From: Streptococcus pseudopneumoniae
GTDB lineage: Bacteria > Bacillota > Bacilli > Lactobacillales > Streptococcaceae
Reading direction: 5' to 3'
DNA length: 64,000 nucleotides
Assembly: GCF_001074155.1 (NCBI RefSeq)
Contig: NZ_JUUZ01000031.1
Span: forward strand, 19,720 to 83,719
Numbering within the stretch: position 1 is the stretch's first letter; the number at the start of each line of letters is the position of its first letter. Below the pieces are notes generated by a model. The model saw only the letters and a program-made list of their open reading frames with translations, made no database searches and was not told the DNA's origin. This document shows positions 9,000 through 21,415 of this stretch, piece after piece. The position numbers were made by a program, and so were the translations under genes.

Positions 9000-10100
9000 T
9001 TATTTTTCTACCACTTCTTGTACTTCTTTATGTTTTTCATAAAGTCGGACTAGGAATTTGGATATTTCTTTGAGAATTGAGTAGGTAGGAACGGCAACGA
9101 TCATACCTACGACACCATAGATATTACTTGACAACAATAATAGCACGAGAATTGTAATCGGATGAACTTTCATGACTCCACCAACAATACGAGGGTATAG
9201 GATATTCCCATCTACTTGTTGGACAATCAGCATATAGATAACTGCTATAATCATCTTTTGAGGATCCGTAAACAGATTTGAAATAATCATCGGAATTAGT
9301 CCAATACTCGGTCCAACATAAGGAATCAAATTTGCTAAACCTGAGAAAATAGCAAATACTAATGCATATTTTAAGCCAATCACACTATAACCGATAAAAG
9401 CCAAACACCCGATAATGAATGCATCGATTGATACTCCACTTATGTAACGGGAAATAGTCTCATTCAAGTTTGTTATTAAGCCAGATATATTAAGTTTGTC
9501 TCGCTTTAAAATAGTTCTTTCTAGCATCGGTAAGAATTTATGACCATCTAAAAGGAAATAAATCAAGAAAACCGGTGTCATAATGATAATTAAAACAGTG
9601 CTTACCAAAGCTGAAAGGACACTTCCCACACTATTTGTCACACTATTCAAGATATTCTGTAAAATATCGATGTAGGAAAGATTTAATTGTTGGATTGTTT
9701 GTTGAATATCTAGCTCTTGAAAAGCAGGATATTTTGATAATTCTATTACTAAATCTTGGAGTCTACCATAAATACCTTGGCTAGAATTAATCAAACTACT
9801 CAACTGATTGATTAAAATCGGTAAAAGATATACTACACCTATCACCAGAGAACCAATGAGGACACAAAGGGTTAACAAAATCCCAATGATTCGATTAATG
9901 CGACATTCCTTCTCTAAAAAGATGACGATTGGATTTGTTAAGTAGTATAGAAATCCACCTAGTAAAAAGGGAATCATGATTGTATTTACGACACTTACAA
10001 ACGGTGTAATAATAGCACCCATTTCTCTCCATAAGTAGAAAATTAAGGTAATTAATAATATCTCAGTGGTCCAGAAGAACAATTTATTTCTCCGAAACAT
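9000..10100 (-). CDS. AI-2E family transporter (putative permease)
   Basis: A 366-residue polytopic membrane protein of the AI-2E/PerM family (PF01594). It has paired hydrophobic segments at about 12-30 and 35-55, another near 75-95, a soluble middle region with predicted amphipathic helices (about 100-150), then further membrane segments. The conserved GLANLIPYVGPSIGLIP block lies at about 255-271. Family members export small molecules or ions; naming AI-2 as the substrate would be an over-reading. GAGGAGGTGG precedes the start. It is divergent from dacA and has its own promoter and terminator. Confidence 0.88.
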   Translation of the reverse strand: MFRRNKLFFWTTEILLITLIFYLWREMGAIITPFVSVVNTIMIPFLLGGFLYYLTNPIVIFLEKECRINRIIGILLTLCVLIGSLVIGVVYLLPILINQLSSLINSSQGIYGRLQDLVIELSKYPAFQELDIQQTIQQLNLSYIDILQNILNSVTNSVGSVLSALVSTVLIIIMTPVFLIYFLLDGHKFLPMLERTILKRDKLNISGLITNLNETISRYISGVSIDAFIIGCLAFIGYSVIGLKYALVFAIFSGLANLIPYVGPSIGLIPMIISNLFTDPQKMIIAVIYMLIVQQVDGNILYPRIVGGVMKVHPITILVLLLLSSNIYGVVGMIVAVPTYSILKEISKFLVRLYEKHKEVQEVVEK

Positions 10101-10121
10101 AAGCCACCTCCTCTTTTTCCT

Positions 10122-10130
10122 ATTTTACCA
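10122..10130 (-). promoter_or_regulatory. Extended -10 of the AI-2E-family gene
   Basis: Minus-strand TATGGTAAAAT (hexamer 10122-10127), about 20 bp before the start, divergent from the dacA promoter. Confidence 0.55.
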
Positions 10131-10187
10131 TATTTCCAAAAAGATTGATAACCTTCATTATAAAAACAAGAATATTTTTTGTCTTTA

Positions 10188-10196
10188 TGATAGAAT
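10188..10196 (+). promoter_or_regulatory. Extended -10 of dacA, very close to the start codon
   Basis: TGATAGAAT (hexamer 10191-10196) lies nine bases before the dacA ATG. Transcription would start within about three bases of the ATG, and no Shine-Dalgarno is present, so the mRNA should be leaderless or nearly so. Confidence 0.65.
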
Positions 10197-10205
10197 ACAA
10201 TTACT

Positions 10206-11447
10206 ATGAAGAAATTATTTTTAACATTACTAACACTTATTTCATTTGGTTCGGCTACTACTGTTTTTGCTCAGGATTTTGATGTCGCAGCAAAACACGC
10301 CATCGCTGTTGAAGCTAATACTGGTAAGATTTTATATGAAAAAGATGCCACTCAACCTGTAGAGATTGCCTCTATCAGTAAGTTGCTAACTGTTTACTTG
10401 GTCTATGAGGCCCTAGAACAAGGGAAAATCACTCTTTCCACTCCGGTAGAAATTTCAGATTATCCCTACCAGTTGACAACCAATTCTGCGGTAAGTAACG
10501 TTCCTATGGAAGCTCGTAACTATACTGTTGAAGAGTTGTTAGAAGCAACATTGGTTTCTAGTGCCAATAGTGCAGCTATCGCGTTGGCAGAAAAGGTTGC
10601 TGGATCAGAAAAAGACTTTGTTGATATGATGAAGGCTAAACTTCTTGAATGGGGGATTCAAGATGCTACCCTCGTCAATACAACTGGTCTAAATAATGAG
10701 ACTCTTGGAGATAATATCTATCCCGGCTCTAAGAAAGATGATGAAAACAAACTGAGTGCCTATGATGTTGCGATCGTCGCTCGTAATCTTATCCTCAAGT
10801 ATCCTCAGGTTTTAGAAATCACAAAGAAACCTTCTTCTACTTTTGCAGGGATGACTATTCATTCTACAAACTATATGTTAGAGGGATTACCTGCCTATCG
10901 TGGTGGTGTTGATGGCCTTAAAACTGGTACGACTGATAAAGCTGGAGCATCCTTCGTAGGTACGACTGTAGAAAAAGGCATGCGTATCATCACTGTTGTT
11001 TTAAACGCTGACAACCAAGATACCAAACCCTACGCTCGTTTCACAGCAACTTCAGCTCTTCTAGATTATATCTCATCCAATTTCGCTCTTCAAACAATAG
11101 TCAATCAAGGAGAAAGCTACCAAGATAGCAAATCTCCAGTTTATGACGGAAAGCAAGATACGGTTACAGCAGTTGCTAAAGAAGATATAAAAATTGTTCA
11201 GCGTCTCGGTAGTCGAGCACAGTCATCTGTTACTTACACACCTGATAGTACTGAGCATACTGCACCACTTGAAGCAGGTACAGTCGTTGGACATCTGACC
11301 TATGATGACAAGGACTTAGTTGGTCAAGGTTATATCACCACTGACAAACCAACCTTTGAAATGATTTCTGATAAAAATGTAGAGAAAGCCTTCTTCTTAA
11401 AAGTTTGGTGGAATCGCTTCATCCGATTCGTCAATGAAAAATTATAA
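10206..11447 (+). CDS. dacA: D-alanyl-D-alanine carboxypeptidase (PBP3)
   Basis: A 413-residue low-molecular-weight penicillin-binding protein that trims the terminal D-Ala from peptidoglycan stem peptides. It has a signal peptide ending near FAQ (residue 23). All catalytic motifs are at the positions known for pneumococcal PBP3: Ser56-I-S-Lys59, Ser119-A-Asn121 and Lys239-Thr-Gly. A C-terminal all-beta domain follows, then an amphipathic end (FFLKVWWNRFIRF) that anchors it to the outer face of the membrane. The upstream in-frame codons run into a stop, so the ATG at 10206 is the only plausible start despite the missing ribosome binding site. Confidence 0.97.
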   Translation: MKKLFLTLLTLISFGSATTVFAQDFDVAAKHAIAVEANTGKILYEKDATQPVEIASISKLLTVYLVYEALEQGKITLSTPVEISDYPYQLTTNSAVSNVPMEARNYTVEELLEATLVSSANSAAIALAEKVAGSEKDFVDMMKAKLLEWGIQDATLVNTTGLNNETLGDNIYPGSKKDDENKLSAYDVAIVARNLILKYPQVLEITKKPSSTFAGMTIHSTNYMLEGLPAYRGGVDGLKTGTTDKAGASFVGTTVEKGMRIITVVLNADNQDTKPYARFTATSALLDYISSNFALQTIVNQGESYQDSKSPVYDGKQDTVTAVAKEDIKIVQRLGSRAQSSVTYTPDSTEHTAPLEAGTVVGHLTYDDKDLVGQGYITTDKPTFEMISDKNVEKAFFLKVWWNRFIRFVNEKL

Positions 11448-11473
11448 AAAAATCGCGATAACTCGCGATTTTT
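11448..11473. terminator. Bidirectional terminator, dacA / APC permease
   Basis: AAAAATCGCGA, loop TAAC, TCGCGATTTTT. A/T runs on both sides serve the convergent dacA and permease genes; the hairpin abuts both stop codons. Confidence 0.92.
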
Positions 11474-11475
11474 CT

Positions 11476-12873
11476 TTATTCATTTTCAGCTACAATCGAA
11501 TGCTTATAGCCATAAGTAAAGTAAGTAATAACTCCTACTACTAAGGCTAATACAAATGCTATCCAAGTTTCAAGATTGTATTGAAGCATAAAGGACAGAC
11601 AAATCAGAATCGATAAGATTGGTAGAAAAGGAACCAAGGGCGTTTTAAATTCTCCCTCTTTGGGCATACCCTTATCTTTTCTCAATTTGATAATTCCATA
11701 GGCTAAGAGAATAAGATAGGCTAAGGTACAGATATTGAGAAAAGCTGCGATACTTGCCAAAGGGAAGATACCCGCTGCAATCGCTGAAACTCCACCTGTT
11801 AAAATGGTTGCATTCTTTGGAACGCGACTAGTCTTGGTTACTTGTTTGAAGCTTTGAGGCAATAGTCCATCGCGGGCCAAGCTATAAATCATTCGTGACA
11901 AGGCATAGGTCATTGAAATACATACCGTAATCAAGGTAAAAATTGCAACAAGTGAAACATAATTAGCTGCCCAACCAATACCGATACTTCTCAGCGCAAA
12001 AGCCACTGCATCATCAACATTGAGCTTGCTATAGTGAACGATACCTGTCAATATCAAGGTAACCATGGCATATAGAATAGTTACAATGATTAAGGATAAA
12101 ACAATCCCACGTGGAATATTCTTTTGTGGATTTTGAATTTCATCAACTGCCATAGAAATGGACTCAAAACCTAAGAATCCAAAGAACATGAGTGAAGCAC
12201 CTGCCATAATTCCAGTGCTTCCTCCATAAATCTGACCAAAACCAAATGGTGCAAAATCTGACCAATTTTCAGGTTTAATGTACCAAATACCAACTAGGAT
12301 AAATAAGGCAAGAGCAGAAAATTTTAAAACAACAAGAATAGAATTAAAACGAAGAGCTGCTTTCGAATTAATGAGGACGACTGCTGTAACAAGCATAATT
12401 ACTAAAATTGGCAAAAAATCAATATAAGTATCATGCTCAGGATTAAAAGTTCCATTCAAGGCTTGTGGCAAGGTAATTCCGTAATGACTAAGCAAACCCT
12501 TAAAATAGGCAGCCCAACCTGAAGCCACACCAGAGACTGCTGTCATAAATTCCATGATAGTTAGCCAACCAGCTATCCAAGCTGGAAATTCTCCCAAAAC
12601 CACATATAAATAACTATATACCCCACCAGTTGCTGGAACACAAGAAGCAAATTCTGCAAAAAAGAGCGCCGATAAGGAAACACAGATAGCTGAAATTCCG
12701 ATAGATACAACAAGGGCAGGACCCGCTAATGTTGCTGCAGCTGTTCCTGTAATAGTAAAGATACCTGTTCCTACCATGGCACCAATTCCCAAGAGAATTA
12801 AATCCCATAATTTTAAATGACGATGCATCTCTGTTTTACCTAGACTAACGTCCTTGGTTCTAAAAATATTCAT
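11476..12873 (-). CDS. APC-family amino acid permease
   Basis: A 465-residue, 12-helix cytoplasmic membrane transporter of the amino acid-polyamine-organocation superfamily (CAT/YfnA-like). The first helix carries GIGAMVGTGIFTITG, the family's substrate-binding unwound segment, and DEIQNPQKNIPRGI lies in the loop after helix 6. Two adjacent ATG codons occur; I take the second because TTGGAG is better spaced from it, though 12876 is possible. The exact amino acid cannot be told. It is a single-gene unit convergent with dacA. Confidence 0.9.
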   Translation of the reverse strand: MNIFRTKDVSLGKTEMHRHLKLWDLILLGIGAMVGTGIFTITGTAAATLAGPALVVSIGISAICVSLSALFFAEFASCVPATGGVYSYLYVVLGEFPAWIAGWLTIMEFMTAVSGVASGWAAYFKGLLSHYGITLPQALNGTFNPEHDTYIDFLPILVIMLVTAVVLINSKAALRFNSILVVLKFSALALFILVGIWYIKPENWSDFAPFGFGQIYGGSTGIMAGASLMFFGFLGFESISMAVDEIQNPQKNIPRGIVLSLIIVTILYAMVTLILTGIVHYSKLNVDDAVAFALRSIGIGWAANYVSLVAIFTLITVCISMTYALSRMIYSLARDGLLPQSFKQVTKTSRVPKNATILTGGVSAIAAGIFPLASIAAFLNICTLAYLILLAYGIIKLRKDKGMPKEGEFKTPLVPFLPILSILICLSFMLQYNLETWIAFVLALVVGVITYFTYGYKHSIVAENE

Positions 12874-12951
12874 CATTAATCTCCAATTTATAAGATTGTA
12901 TTATTTTATCATATATAAGGATTTTTGTGAATATTTATTAGCATTTTCATC

Positions 12952-12988
12952 AAAAAAACTGAACAAATGTAATACATGCTCAGTTTTT
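12952..12988 (-). terminator. Terminator of the suf operon
   Basis: Minus-strand hairpin AAAAACTGA / TCAGTTTTT with an inner ATGT/ACAT pairing, followed by a T run, just after the last gene of the operon. Confidence 0.85.
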
Positions 12989-13014
12989 ATTCATAATGAT
13001 TACTTATCAGTTCT

Positions 13015-13584
13015 TTAAATTTCGTAGTATGGGAAAGGACGGTCACTATCTAATGGACGATTTGATATTTCTTTTTCCAAAATAGCGCGCCAACCAGATA
13101 CCAATTCTTCAAAAGTCAATTGAGCTTCAGGAGAAGCTGTTGTAAGCTTCCGTCCAAACCAAGCCATGGTTGCAGTTTCAAACTGAAGCATAGCGTACTG
13201 GATTACTGGTACATTTGCCTCTTCATAATTTTCATTTACTGCTTGGGCAACTTCTGATGCTTGTGGAAGAAGTTGATTGCTGATTTTATCTACAGCACTT
13301 GCGTCCATCTCTCGCCAAGAAAGTAATTGACCATCTACCTGATAAAAGAGCTCAAAGGTTTCTTGATTTTTCTTAAAATTGGTAAGAACAAAAGCACGTT
13401 CTACCGCATCGGGACCACCAACAGCCTTGACAGCGTTTATAAGGAGATTTTGTTCCATTTGTCTCCAATAATCATCTGCTTCTTCTGCTAGATCAATTGT
13501 GAAAGGTGGAACAATTTCCTCGGCAGAAATTTCGCCTTTATTCGCTTTCTCAATATTACCAAATAATTTTTTTAAGAATCCCAT
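13015..13584 (-). CDS. Conserved streptococcal protein of unknown function at the end of the suf operon
   Basis: A 189-residue soluble, acidic protein starting MGFLKKLFGNIEKANKG. I do not recognise a domain. It has no signal peptide, membrane helix or cysteine cluster. It begins 19 bp after sufB on the same strand, preceded by AAGGAG, and the operon terminator follows, so it is transcribed with sufCDSUB. Position suggests a role linked to Fe-S assembly or simple read-through; this is inference only. Several Trp and Tyr residues (YWRQMEQN, AWFGRKL) give a compact globular look. Confidence 0.8.
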   Translation of the reverse strand: MGFLKKLFGNIEKANKGEISAEEIVPPFTIDLAEEADDYWRQMEQNLLINAVKAVGGPDAVERAFVLTNFKKNQETFELFYQVDGQLLSWREMDASAVDKISNQLLPQASEVAQAVNENYEEANVPVIQYAMLQFETATMAWFGRKLTTASPEAQLTFEELVSGWRAILEKEISNRPLDSDRPFPYYEI

Positions 13585-13603
13585 TTGCGTCTCCTTTTTG
13601 CCC

Positions 13604-15016
13604 TTATCCTACCGATCCTTCCATTTCATAGCTAATCAAGCGGTTAAGCTCAACTGCATACTCCATTGGAAGTTCTTTGGTGAAGGGCTCTACAAATCCC
13701 ATGACAATCATCTCAGTTGCTTCAGTCTCTGACAAGCCACGACTCATAAGGTAATAGAGTTGTTCTTCTGAAATCTTAGATACCTTGGCTTCGTGCTCAA
13801 GTGCAACTTGCGAGTTGTGGATTTCATTAAATGGAATGGTATCTGACGCTGACAAGTCATCCATGATAATGGTGTCACACTCGATGTGAGAAACAGATTT
13901 CTTAGAGTTTTTATTAAAGGTTACTTGTCCACGGTAGTCTACCTTACCTCCACCTTTAGCGATTGATTTAGAGACAATAGACGAGCTCGTATGTGGAGCA
14001 TTGTGGATCATTTTGGCACCAGTATCTTGGTGTTGCCCTGCATTGGCAAAGGCAATCGAAAGCATGGTACCACGCGCTCCTTCTCCATCTAGGTAAACAG
14101 ATGGATATTTCATAGTCGTTTTGGCACCCAAGTTTCCATCAATCCACTCAACAGTCGCATCTTTCAAAGCTTTAGCACGTTTGGTTACCAAGTTATAAAC
14201 GTTGTCAGACCAGTTTTGAATAGTCGTATAACGCATATAAGCTCCATCCAAAGCAAAGATTTCTACAATGGCGGCGTGCAAGCTGTTGCTTGAATAAGTT
14301 GGCGCTGTACATCCTTCTACGTAGTGGACGCTTGCTCCCTCATCAACGATAATCAAGGTACGTTCAAACTGTCCAGTATTTTCGTTATTGATACGGAAAT
14401 AGGTTTGAAGCGGAATATCTACCTTGACTCCTTTAGGAACATAAATGAAGGTTCCGCCAGACCATACTGCTGAGTTGAGGGCAGCCAACTTGTTATCTGT
14501 CGGTGGTACTAACTTAGCAAAGTATTGCTTAAACAAGTCTGGGTATTCCTTGAGGGCAGAATCTGTATCTGTAAAGATAATTCCTAACTTCTCAAATTCT
14601 TCCTTCATGTTATGATAAACCACTTCTGACTCATACTGGGCAGAAGCTCCAGCTAGATAGGCACGCTCAGCTTCAGGAATCCCGATCCGTTCAAAGGTTT
14701 CTTTGATTTTTTCAGGAACATCATCCCAAGAACGGGCTGGTTTATCAGATGGTTTTTGGTAGTAGATCAAGTCATCAAAGTCAATCTCTGACAAGTCTGC
14801 TCCCCAAGTTTGCATGGGCATTTTTTTGAAGGTTTCATAAGATTTCAAACGGAATTCCAACATCCACTCAGGTTCTCCCTTAGCAGCTGATAGTTCACGA
14901 ATGACATCTTCATTCAATCCTTTTCCTGTCGATAGGACAGGCTCTACATCGTCATGGAAACCAAATTTATATTCACCAAGATCAATTGGTTTTGGTTCTA
15001 CTCTTTCTTCAGCCAT
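13604..15016 (-). CDS. sufB: Fe-S cluster scaffold protein SufB
   Basis: A 470-residue scaffold subunit of the SufBCD complex, on which nascent Fe-S clusters are built in the cytoplasm. It shows the SufB/SufD beta-helix core, [17 protein letters not shown] near residue 235, and the C-terminal block [21 protein letters not shown] shared with SufD. I chose [10 protein letters not shown] at 15016 because AAAGGA is well placed and it matches SufB; the extension to 15061 lacks a site. It follows sufU by 57 bp. Confidence 0.97.
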   Translation of the reverse strand: MAEERVEPKPIDLGEYKFGFHDDVEPVLSTGKGLNEDVIRELSAAKGEPEWMLEFRLKSYETFKKMPMQTWGADLSEIDFDDLIYYQKPSDKPARSWDDVPEKIKETFERIGIPEAERAYLAGASAQYESEVVYHNMKEEFEKLGIIFTDTDSALKEYPDLFKQYFAKLVPPTDNKLAALNSAVWSGGTFIYVPKGVKVDIPLQTYFRINNENTGQFERTLIIVDEGASVHYVEGCTAPTYSSNSLHAAIVEIFALDGAYMRYTTIQNWSDNVYNLVTKRAKALKDATVEWIDGNLGAKTTMKYPSVYLDGEGARGTMLSIAFANAGQHQDTGAKMIHNAPHTSSSIVSKSIAKGGGKVDYRGQVTFNKNSKKSVSHIECDTIIMDDLSASDTIPFNEIHNSQVALEHEAKVSKISEEQLYYLMSRGLSETEATEMIVMGFVEPFTKELPMEYAVELNRLISYEMEGSVG

Positions 15017-15073
15017 AATATCCTTTCTTTCATTCTTTATTTCTAATGATTTATAAGACAAAGAAAGCTTGTC

Positions 15074-18000
<2,927 letters not shown>

Positions 18001-18027
18001 TTACTTCTCCTAAAAGATACGAGGGAA

Positions 18028-18798
18028 TTACAATTCTTCCTTGTAGTCATAGCCAAGTTCTTCAGCTAGTTTCGCGTATCCTTCACGTTCCAAGCGTGCA
18101 GCCAATTCTGGACCACCAGAAAGAACAACACGACCTTCCATCATAACGTGTACCACATCTGGTGTGATATAGTTCAAAAGACGTTGGTAGTGAGTAATGA
18201 TCATAGCACCAAAACCTTCACCACGCATAGCATTCACACCTTTAGAGACAACTTTAAGGGCATCAATGTCAAGACCTGAGTCAATCTCATCTAAGAGGGC
18301 AAAAGTTGGTTCCAACATCAAGAGTTGAAGAATTTCGTTACGTTTTTTCTCACCACCTGAGAAACCTTCGTTGAGGTAACGCTCTGCCATTTCTTCTTTC
18401 ATGTTGAGCAATTCCATTTTTTCGTCTAACTTAGTGATAAATTCACGAACTGAAATCTTCTCATCATCTTCTTTACCAGCATTCATAGCTGCACGAAGAA
18501 ACTCAGCATTGGTAATCCCAGGAATTTCTGACGGATATTGCATGGCAAGGAAAAGTCCCATACGCGCACGCTCATCCACTTCCAATTCAAGGATGTTTAC
18601 ACCGTCAAACAAGACTTCACCTTTAGTGACTTCATAGTTTGGGTTCCCCATAATAGCAGCTGAAAGAGTAGACTTACCGGTACCATTTGGTCCCATGATA
18701 GCTGCAATTTCTCCTGTTTTAAGAGTCAGATTGACCCCTTTTAAAATTTCTTTTCCTTCAATTTCAACGTGAAGATCTTTGACCTCTAATACTGACAT
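18028..18798 (-). CDS. sufC: Fe-S assembly ATPase SufC
   Basis: A 256-residue cytosolic ABC-type ATPase that drives conformational change of SufB-SufD. Walker A is GPNGTGKST, the signature is FSGGEKKRNE, and Walker B is FALLDEIDSGLD. AAAGGAA precedes the ATG. It is first in the order sufC-D-S-U-B plus the unknown gene, all on the minus strand with short gaps or overlaps. This is the only Fe-S assembly system visible in the window. Confidence 0.98.
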   Translation of the reverse strand: MSVLEVKDLHVEIEGKEILKGVNLTLKTGEIAAIMGPNGTGKSTLSAAIMGNPNYEVTKGEVLFDGVNILELEVDERARMGLFLAMQYPSEIPGITNAEFLRAAMNAGKEDDEKISVREFITKLDEKMELLNMKEEMAERYLNEGFSGGEKKRNEILQLLMLEPTFALLDEIDSGLDIDALKVVSKGVNAMRGEGFGAMIITHYQRLLNYITPDVVHVMMEGRVVLSGGPELAARLEREGYAKLAEELGYDYKEEL

Positions 18799-18908
18799 GA
18801 TTGTTCCTTTCTTTTCATCCTTTTTACTGTATTTACCTGAAATTTAACCTTTTTAAATCCCTAGAAAAACACAGTAAAATGTCAATAAATATACCTTAAT
18901 AGTATAAC

Positions 18909-18930
18909 AAAAAAAAGCCTAAAAGGCTTT
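18909..18930 (-). terminator. Terminator after dnaX and the DUF3272 gene
   Basis: Minus-strand AAAGCCT, loop TTT, AGGCTTT followed by a T run, just past the stop at 18953. Confidence 0.88.
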
Positions 18931-18952
18931 GATTTTGTCTAGAAGCTAGGAG

Positions 18953-19147
18953 CTACTTCTTCCCTTGAAAATGATCATCTATAGCGCTCACAATTTTACC
19001 CATGATATAACTCACGCGAAAATTTCTCAAGATCAAAATAGCCCAAAGCAAGGCCACGATATACCGTTGCTCCATGATGGATTCATTAAAGAAATAAGTC
19101 TCAGCAGCAGTAAATAAGGCCATGATAATAAATTGTTGTCTGTTCAT
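18953..19147 (-). CDS. Small membrane protein, DUF3272-like
   Basis: A 64-residue protein with two hydrophobic stretches (about 5-22 and 27-43) and a basic C terminus ending HFQGKK. It resembles the streptococcal DUF3272 family of unknown function found after dnaX. It starts 22 bp downstream of dnaX on the same strand with GGTGG upstream, and a strong terminator follows, so it is the last cistron of the msrC-dnaX unit. Family assignment is from memory of context and appearance. Confidence 0.75.
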   Translation of the reverse strand: MNRQQFIIMALFTAAETYFFNESIMEQRYIVALLWAILILRNFRVSYIMGKIVSAIDDHFQGKK

Positions 19148-19169
19148 AGTCTTTTACCACCAATTCCTT

Positions 19170-20834
19170 TTAGTCTTCTGCTATAGTCACTTTATCTGCT
19201 AAAAATTCAAATCCTTGAGGAAGTATGGACTCTTCAATCTCTTCCTTCACGACTTGTTCTTGAGAACCTTTAGCTCTGCTTGAAAATGCAGCTCGAACTT
19301 CCTTCCATTCTTCCATAGAAATAGCAAGAATCTCTGGAGAAAATCCAGCGGCACGACTAAGAATATTACCAAACATGGTGTTAAGATTGTCTCGTTTCAT
19401 GGTTTGACCAGCATTGAAATTCGATTCAAAAGCCAAAATCGCATGACGTTCATTAGCAGCAACTGGTTGAGAACCAGCTAAGAGTGCCTTATCTGGACCA
19501 GATAAGCTTTCAATGACTTCTCCCCAAGCATTCTGAAGACGGATTAAGTTTTGACGGGCTAAGTCTGGATTTTCTACTGCTTCTTGAAGAATAGACTGCA
19601 CCTTATTTCGGTCTACACGATAGAATGACTTAGTGTTAGTCGGACGACTTGGTGTAGAAACAGTTTGTTTGGGATTAGAACCAACATTGGCAAGAGCTTG
19701 TTTCAATCGTGCAACTTCTTCTCGAAGAGAAGACAATTCCTCAGCCACCTCACCTGAAAGTTCTGGTTGAGAATCAATTTCTGCTAAACGAATAGTCATC
19801 ATTTCGGCATAAATTTTAGGTTGTAGGCTAGCCTTAATATCAGCTAGACTTCTAGTAGCAAGACTAATCATCTCAAACAAGACATCCTGCGGAAGAGCTA
19901 CGTTTCTCTCAAATGCATCACTATGATGTGTATTTTCTCCGCCTGCTTGAACAATTAAGATATCACGTAGATATTGCAGCAAATCGACTACAAAACGTGC
20001 CATGCTCTTTCCATTCTCAAAAATCAAATCAAGATTTTGAAGGGCTCCTGGTACATCCTTTTGAGCTAAAGCAGCTACGTAATAATCCAAGGCACTTAAA
20101 CTAATGGTACCAGTGATTTCTTCTGAGACTGCAGTTGTCAATCTAGCTTCTTGGGTTAAGCTTAATGCCTGGTCTAGAATTGACAAGGCATCCCGCATCC
20201 CACCTTCAGCTCGTCGAGCAATAATTTCAACAGCTTCTGTTTCGTAATCAATCCCTTCTTTTTCTAAAATCTGGAAGATATGATCTCGAATATCCTGAGT
20301 CTTAATGGACTTGAACTCAAATCGTTGAACACGAGACAAAATAGTTGCAGGAATTTTATGAAGCTCAGTCGTTGCCAAAATAAAGACTACATTAGGAGTT
20401 GGTTCTTCCAGTGTTTTCAAAAGGGCATTAAAGGCACCTGTCGAAAGCATATGAACCTCATCAATGATATAAACCTTATACTGAGCTATACTTGGAGCAT
20501 AAGTTGATTTATCACGAATATCACGAATTTCATCAACCCCATTATTAGAAGCAGCATCCATTTCGATAACGTCTTCTAAACTTCCATCCGTAACAGCTTG
20601 ACAGATATAACAGTTATTACAAGGTTCTCCCCCTACTTGATTAGGGCAGTTCATAGCCTTAGCAAAAATCTTAGCCACACTAGTCTTACCAGTTCCACGA
20701 GGCCCTGAAAATAGGTAGGCGTGACTAATCTTATCCTGTTCTACAGCCTGTTTAAGAGTTCTAGCAACAACTTCCTGGCCCACTAGCTGTGAAAAATTTT
20801 GACTTCTATATTTTCGATAAAGCGCCTGATACAT
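19170..20834 (-). CDS. dnaX: DNA polymerase III gamma/tau subunit
   Basis: A 554-residue AAA+ clamp-loader ATPase. Walker A GPRGTGKT is at residues 44-51, the zinc ligands are Cys63, Cys72, Cys75 and Cys78, Walker B is DEVHML, and SRVQRFEF carries the SRV sensor region. The C-terminal part (about 370-554) is the tau-specific region binding polymerase and helicase. Its ATG overlaps the stop of the upstream fRMsr gene by one base (TAATG), so the two are translationally coupled. No obvious slippery run for gamma production was spotted. Confidence 0.96.
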   Translation of the reverse strand: MYQALYRKYRSQNFSQLVGQEVVARTLKQAVEQDKISHAYLFSGPRGTGKTSVAKIFAKAMNCPNQVGGEPCNNCYICQAVTDGSLEDVIEMDAASNNGVDEIRDIRDKSTYAPSIAQYKVYIIDEVHMLSTGAFNALLKTLEEPTPNVVFILATTELHKIPATILSRVQRFEFKSIKTQDIRDHIFQILEKEGIDYETEAVEIIARRAEGGMRDALSILDQALSLTQEARLTTAVSEEITGTISLSALDYYVAALAQKDVPGALQNLDLIFENGKSMARFVVDLLQYLRDILIVQAGGENTHHSDAFERNVALPQDVLFEMISLATRSLADIKASLQPKIYAEMMTIRLAEIDSQPELSGEVAEELSSLREEVARLKQALANVGSNPKQTVSTPSRPTNTKSFYRVDRNKVQSILQEAVENPDLARQNLIRLQNAWGEVIESLSGPDKALLAGSQPVAANERHAILAFESNFNAGQTMKRDNLNTMFGNILSRAAGFSPEILAISMEEWKEVRAAFSSRAKGSQEQVVKEEIEESILPQGFEFLADKVTIAED

Positions 20835-21331
20835 TATGCTTTCTCCTCAAACATTGAAAATTTCCATACTGTCTTATCTAGTAAAATGGACACAAACTCT
20901 TCTAAATAGCATTGATCAATTTCATCATAATCATCAACATGAGATGAGTCCAAATCTAATACACCCAAAAGCTGTCCATTTTTTACCATTGGAAGTACGA
21001 TCTCGCTACGAGCACTACTATCACAAGAAATATAATTTGGATAAGTCTTGACATCGCCAACGATAACTGTTTGACGGCTAGCCGCTGACTCACCACAAAC
21101 TCCTTTTCCGAGCGCAATTCTAACACATGAGACTCCACCCTGAAAAGGGCCTAAAATAAGCTCATTTCCGTCATATAAATAGAAACCTGCAAAGACAGTA
21201 CGAGGAAAGTTCATTTTTAAGAGAGCACTGGCATTTGATAGATTAGCCAACACATTGGTCTCACCTTCTAAAAGACTAGAGAGTTGTTCATTTACAATTT
21301 GATAAATTGATTCTTTTTCGGAATGTAACAT
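20834..21331 (-). CDS. msrC: Free methionine-(R)-sulfoxide reductase (GAF domain)
   Basis: A 165-residue single GAF-domain protein. The three cysteines diagnostic of fRMsr are present: Cys69 (GGVSCVRIA), Cys79 (GKGVCGES) and Cys103 ([11 protein letters not shown]). The enzyme reduces free Met-R-sulfoxide with thioredoxin, an antioxidant function useful in a peroxide-producing streptococcus. It heads the dnaX unit. There is no Shine-Dalgarno; TATAAT lies six bases before the ATG, which predicts a leaderless mRNA. Confidence 0.88.
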   Translation of the reverse strand: MLHSEKESIYQIVNEQLSSLLEGETNVLANLSNASALLKMNFPRTVFAGFYLYDGNELILGPFQGGVSCVRIALGKGVCGESAASRQTVIVGDVKTYPNYISCDSSARSEIVLPMVKNGQLLGVLDLDSSHVDDYDEIDQCYLEEFVSILLDKTVWKFSMFEEKA

Positions 21332-21337
21332 AAATCC

Positions 21338-21346
21338 ATTATATCA
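21338..21346 (-). promoter_or_regulatory. Extended -10 placed for a leaderless msrC-dnaX transcript
   Basis: Minus-strand TGATATAAT (hexamer 21338-21343) is separated by six bases from the msrC ATG. Transcription would start at or next to the A of ATG. Confidence 0.7.
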
Positions 21347-21360
21347 AAAAATACTAGTTG

Positions 21361-21397
21361 AAAAAAGAAAAATCCCTTGTTTTACAACAAAGGATTT
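21361..21397 (-). terminator. rpsA terminator
   Basis: Minus-strand 12-bp stem AAATCCTTTGTT / AACAAGGGATTT with one mismatch and a 4-nt loop, followed by T-rich sequence, about 20 bp after the rpsA stop. Confidence 0.88.
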
Positions 21398-21415
21398 ATA
21401 ATTAGTTCTGATTGA

